Shown here in pieces: positions 5,495 through 6,022 of a stretch of DNA of 6,022 bases (positions are counted from its first letter, which is position 1; each line of letters begins with the position of its first letter). The notes below the pieces were generated by a model, which was given only the letters and a program-made list of their open reading frames with translations, was not told where the DNA came from and searched no databases. The DNA comes from Acidobacteriaceae bacterium (GTDB lineage: Bacteria; Acidobacteriota; Terriglobia; Terriglobales; Acidobacteriaceae). The stretch lies in NCBI GenBank assembly GCA_003135495.1, contig PLBX01000072.1, positions 1 to 6,022 on the forward strand, written 5' to 3'. A program made the position numbers and the translations under genes.

Positions 5495-5502
5495 AAACAC
5501 TC

Positions 5503-6022
5503 ATGCAGACCAAGCTACGCACCATCGGTTTTGCTGTCGTAGCAAGCCTGCTTTGGATATCCCCCACGTTTGCGCTATCCCAGGGGCTAAAGGCGCACGT
5601 CAAGTCAGTTACGTCTAAGACGCTGAAAAATAAATATATAGGCACAGCTTCCTGGTATGGAAAGCTGCATCAGGGCCGGAAAATGGCCAACGGCAAGCGA
5701 TTTGACCGCCGCAAACTAACGGCTGCGAGCTGGTATTTCCCGCTCGGGACCGTCGTCCGGGTGGTGAACGTAAAGAACGGGAGAACCGTAATTGTTACGA
5801 TTACGGACCGAGGGCCGAACCTGCGCCTGCACCGGATTCTCGATCTGTCTCAAGCCGCGGCGGAGCGCCTGGACTATGTGGGGCAGGGCCTAACCCCTGT
5901 GTTTCTCTACCCAATCGTACCTTTCGAGACCAGTGCCGCCAAATTCGATGCCGTGTTGATCGGACCACCAGCCCGGCAGGCCCATGGCGAGCTGGAAGCG
6001 CGAGTCATCGCCGAACCCATGT
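5503..6022 (+). CDS. RlpA-like secreted double-psi beta-barrel protein (partial, 3' end missing)
   Basis: The window shows 173 residues and no stop; the gene runs off the right end. Residues 1-24 are a classical signal peptide: basic start MQTKLR, hydrophobic core, and probable cleavage after TFA (22-24). There is no lipobox Cys, so unlike many RlpA proteins it is not an obvious lipoprotein. Residues 46-125 match the RlpA double-psi beta-barrel: ASWYG (49-53), ANGKRFD (62-68), LTAAS (72-76), PLGT (80-83), TDRGPN (101-106) and ILDLSQAAAERL (112-123). RlpA proteins bind denuded peptidoglycan and some are septal lytic transglycosylases. Here the usual GExFD Glu is Lys65 and the usual TAAH His is Ser76, while Asp102 of DRGP is kept. 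Activity is therefore uncertain, and a cell-wall-binding or altered catalytic role is possible. No SPOR domain is seen before the window ends. Confidence 0.88.
   Translation, partial: MQTKLRTIGFAVVASLLWISPTFALSQGLKAHVKSVTSKTLKNKYIGTASWYGKLHQGRKMANGKRFDRRKLTAASWYFPLGTVVRVVNVKNGRTVIVTITDRGPNLRLHRILDLSQAAAERLDYVGQGLTPVFLYPIVPFETSAAKFDAVLIGPPARQAHGELEARVIAEPM

Noticed and set aside
5364..5645. Open frame of 93 codons on the minus strand
   Set aside because: Antisense to the RlpA-like signal peptide region, with no ribosome site or domain.

Overview
The window looks like a chromosomal housekeeping stretch from a free-living, medium-GC bacterium. I infer Acidobacteriota (Terriglobia type). The grounds are the protein flavour, an RlpA-like protein beside a tiny zinc-ribbon protein, and intergenic filler that resembles, from memory, repeats common in that phylum. 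No 16S rRNA or other decisive marker is present, so the assignment is moderate at best.

Left two thirds, all on the minus strand and read from right to left: uvrA (4542 to 1663, the damage-sensing ATPase of nucleotide excision repair), a CPBP/CAAX-type intramembrane metalloprotease (1666 to 770) and pyrE (665 to 99, orotate phosphoribosyltransferase of de novo UMP synthesis). uvrA and the protease gene share an ATGA stop/start overlap and are almost certainly co-translated. pyrE is separated from the protease gene by 104 bases that hold a perfect 32-bp inverted repeat with a 13-base loop. A second inverted repeat covers the 3' end of pyrE, and one arm contains the pyrE stop codon. The two repeats differ in sequence but share a design: arms made of short degenerate tandem units, 7 nt in one and 8 nt in the other.

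Middle (4543-5207): a 665-base divergent intergenic region with no convincing gene. It holds the uvrA promoter area, a degenerate segment resembling a dispersed repeat (about 4756-4856), a 70-base AT-rich patch (27% GC, 4991-5060) with a doubled TACTGTA, two near-identical 15-bp imperfect palindromes of the form GGGTAAAATnnACCC (4582 and 5083), and a hairpin whose loop is complementary to the Shine-Dalgarno sequence of the next gene.

Right end, plus strand: a 56-residue protein with a CxxC-x11-CxxC zinc-ribbon signature and a perfect AGGAGG ribosome site (5208-5378), then a secreted RlpA-like double-psi beta-barrel protein (5503 to beyond the window end). The RlpA-like protein carries Lys and Ser where canonical RlpA has a conserved Glu and His.

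The minus-strand genes have no obvious shared pathway (DNA repair, membrane proteolysis, pyrimidine synthesis). The strongest link is the translational coupling of uvrA with the protease. I found no complete new multi-gene system. The most notable items are the periodic palindromes flanking pyrE, the small zinc-ribbon gene with its possible RNA leader, and the RlpA active-site variation.
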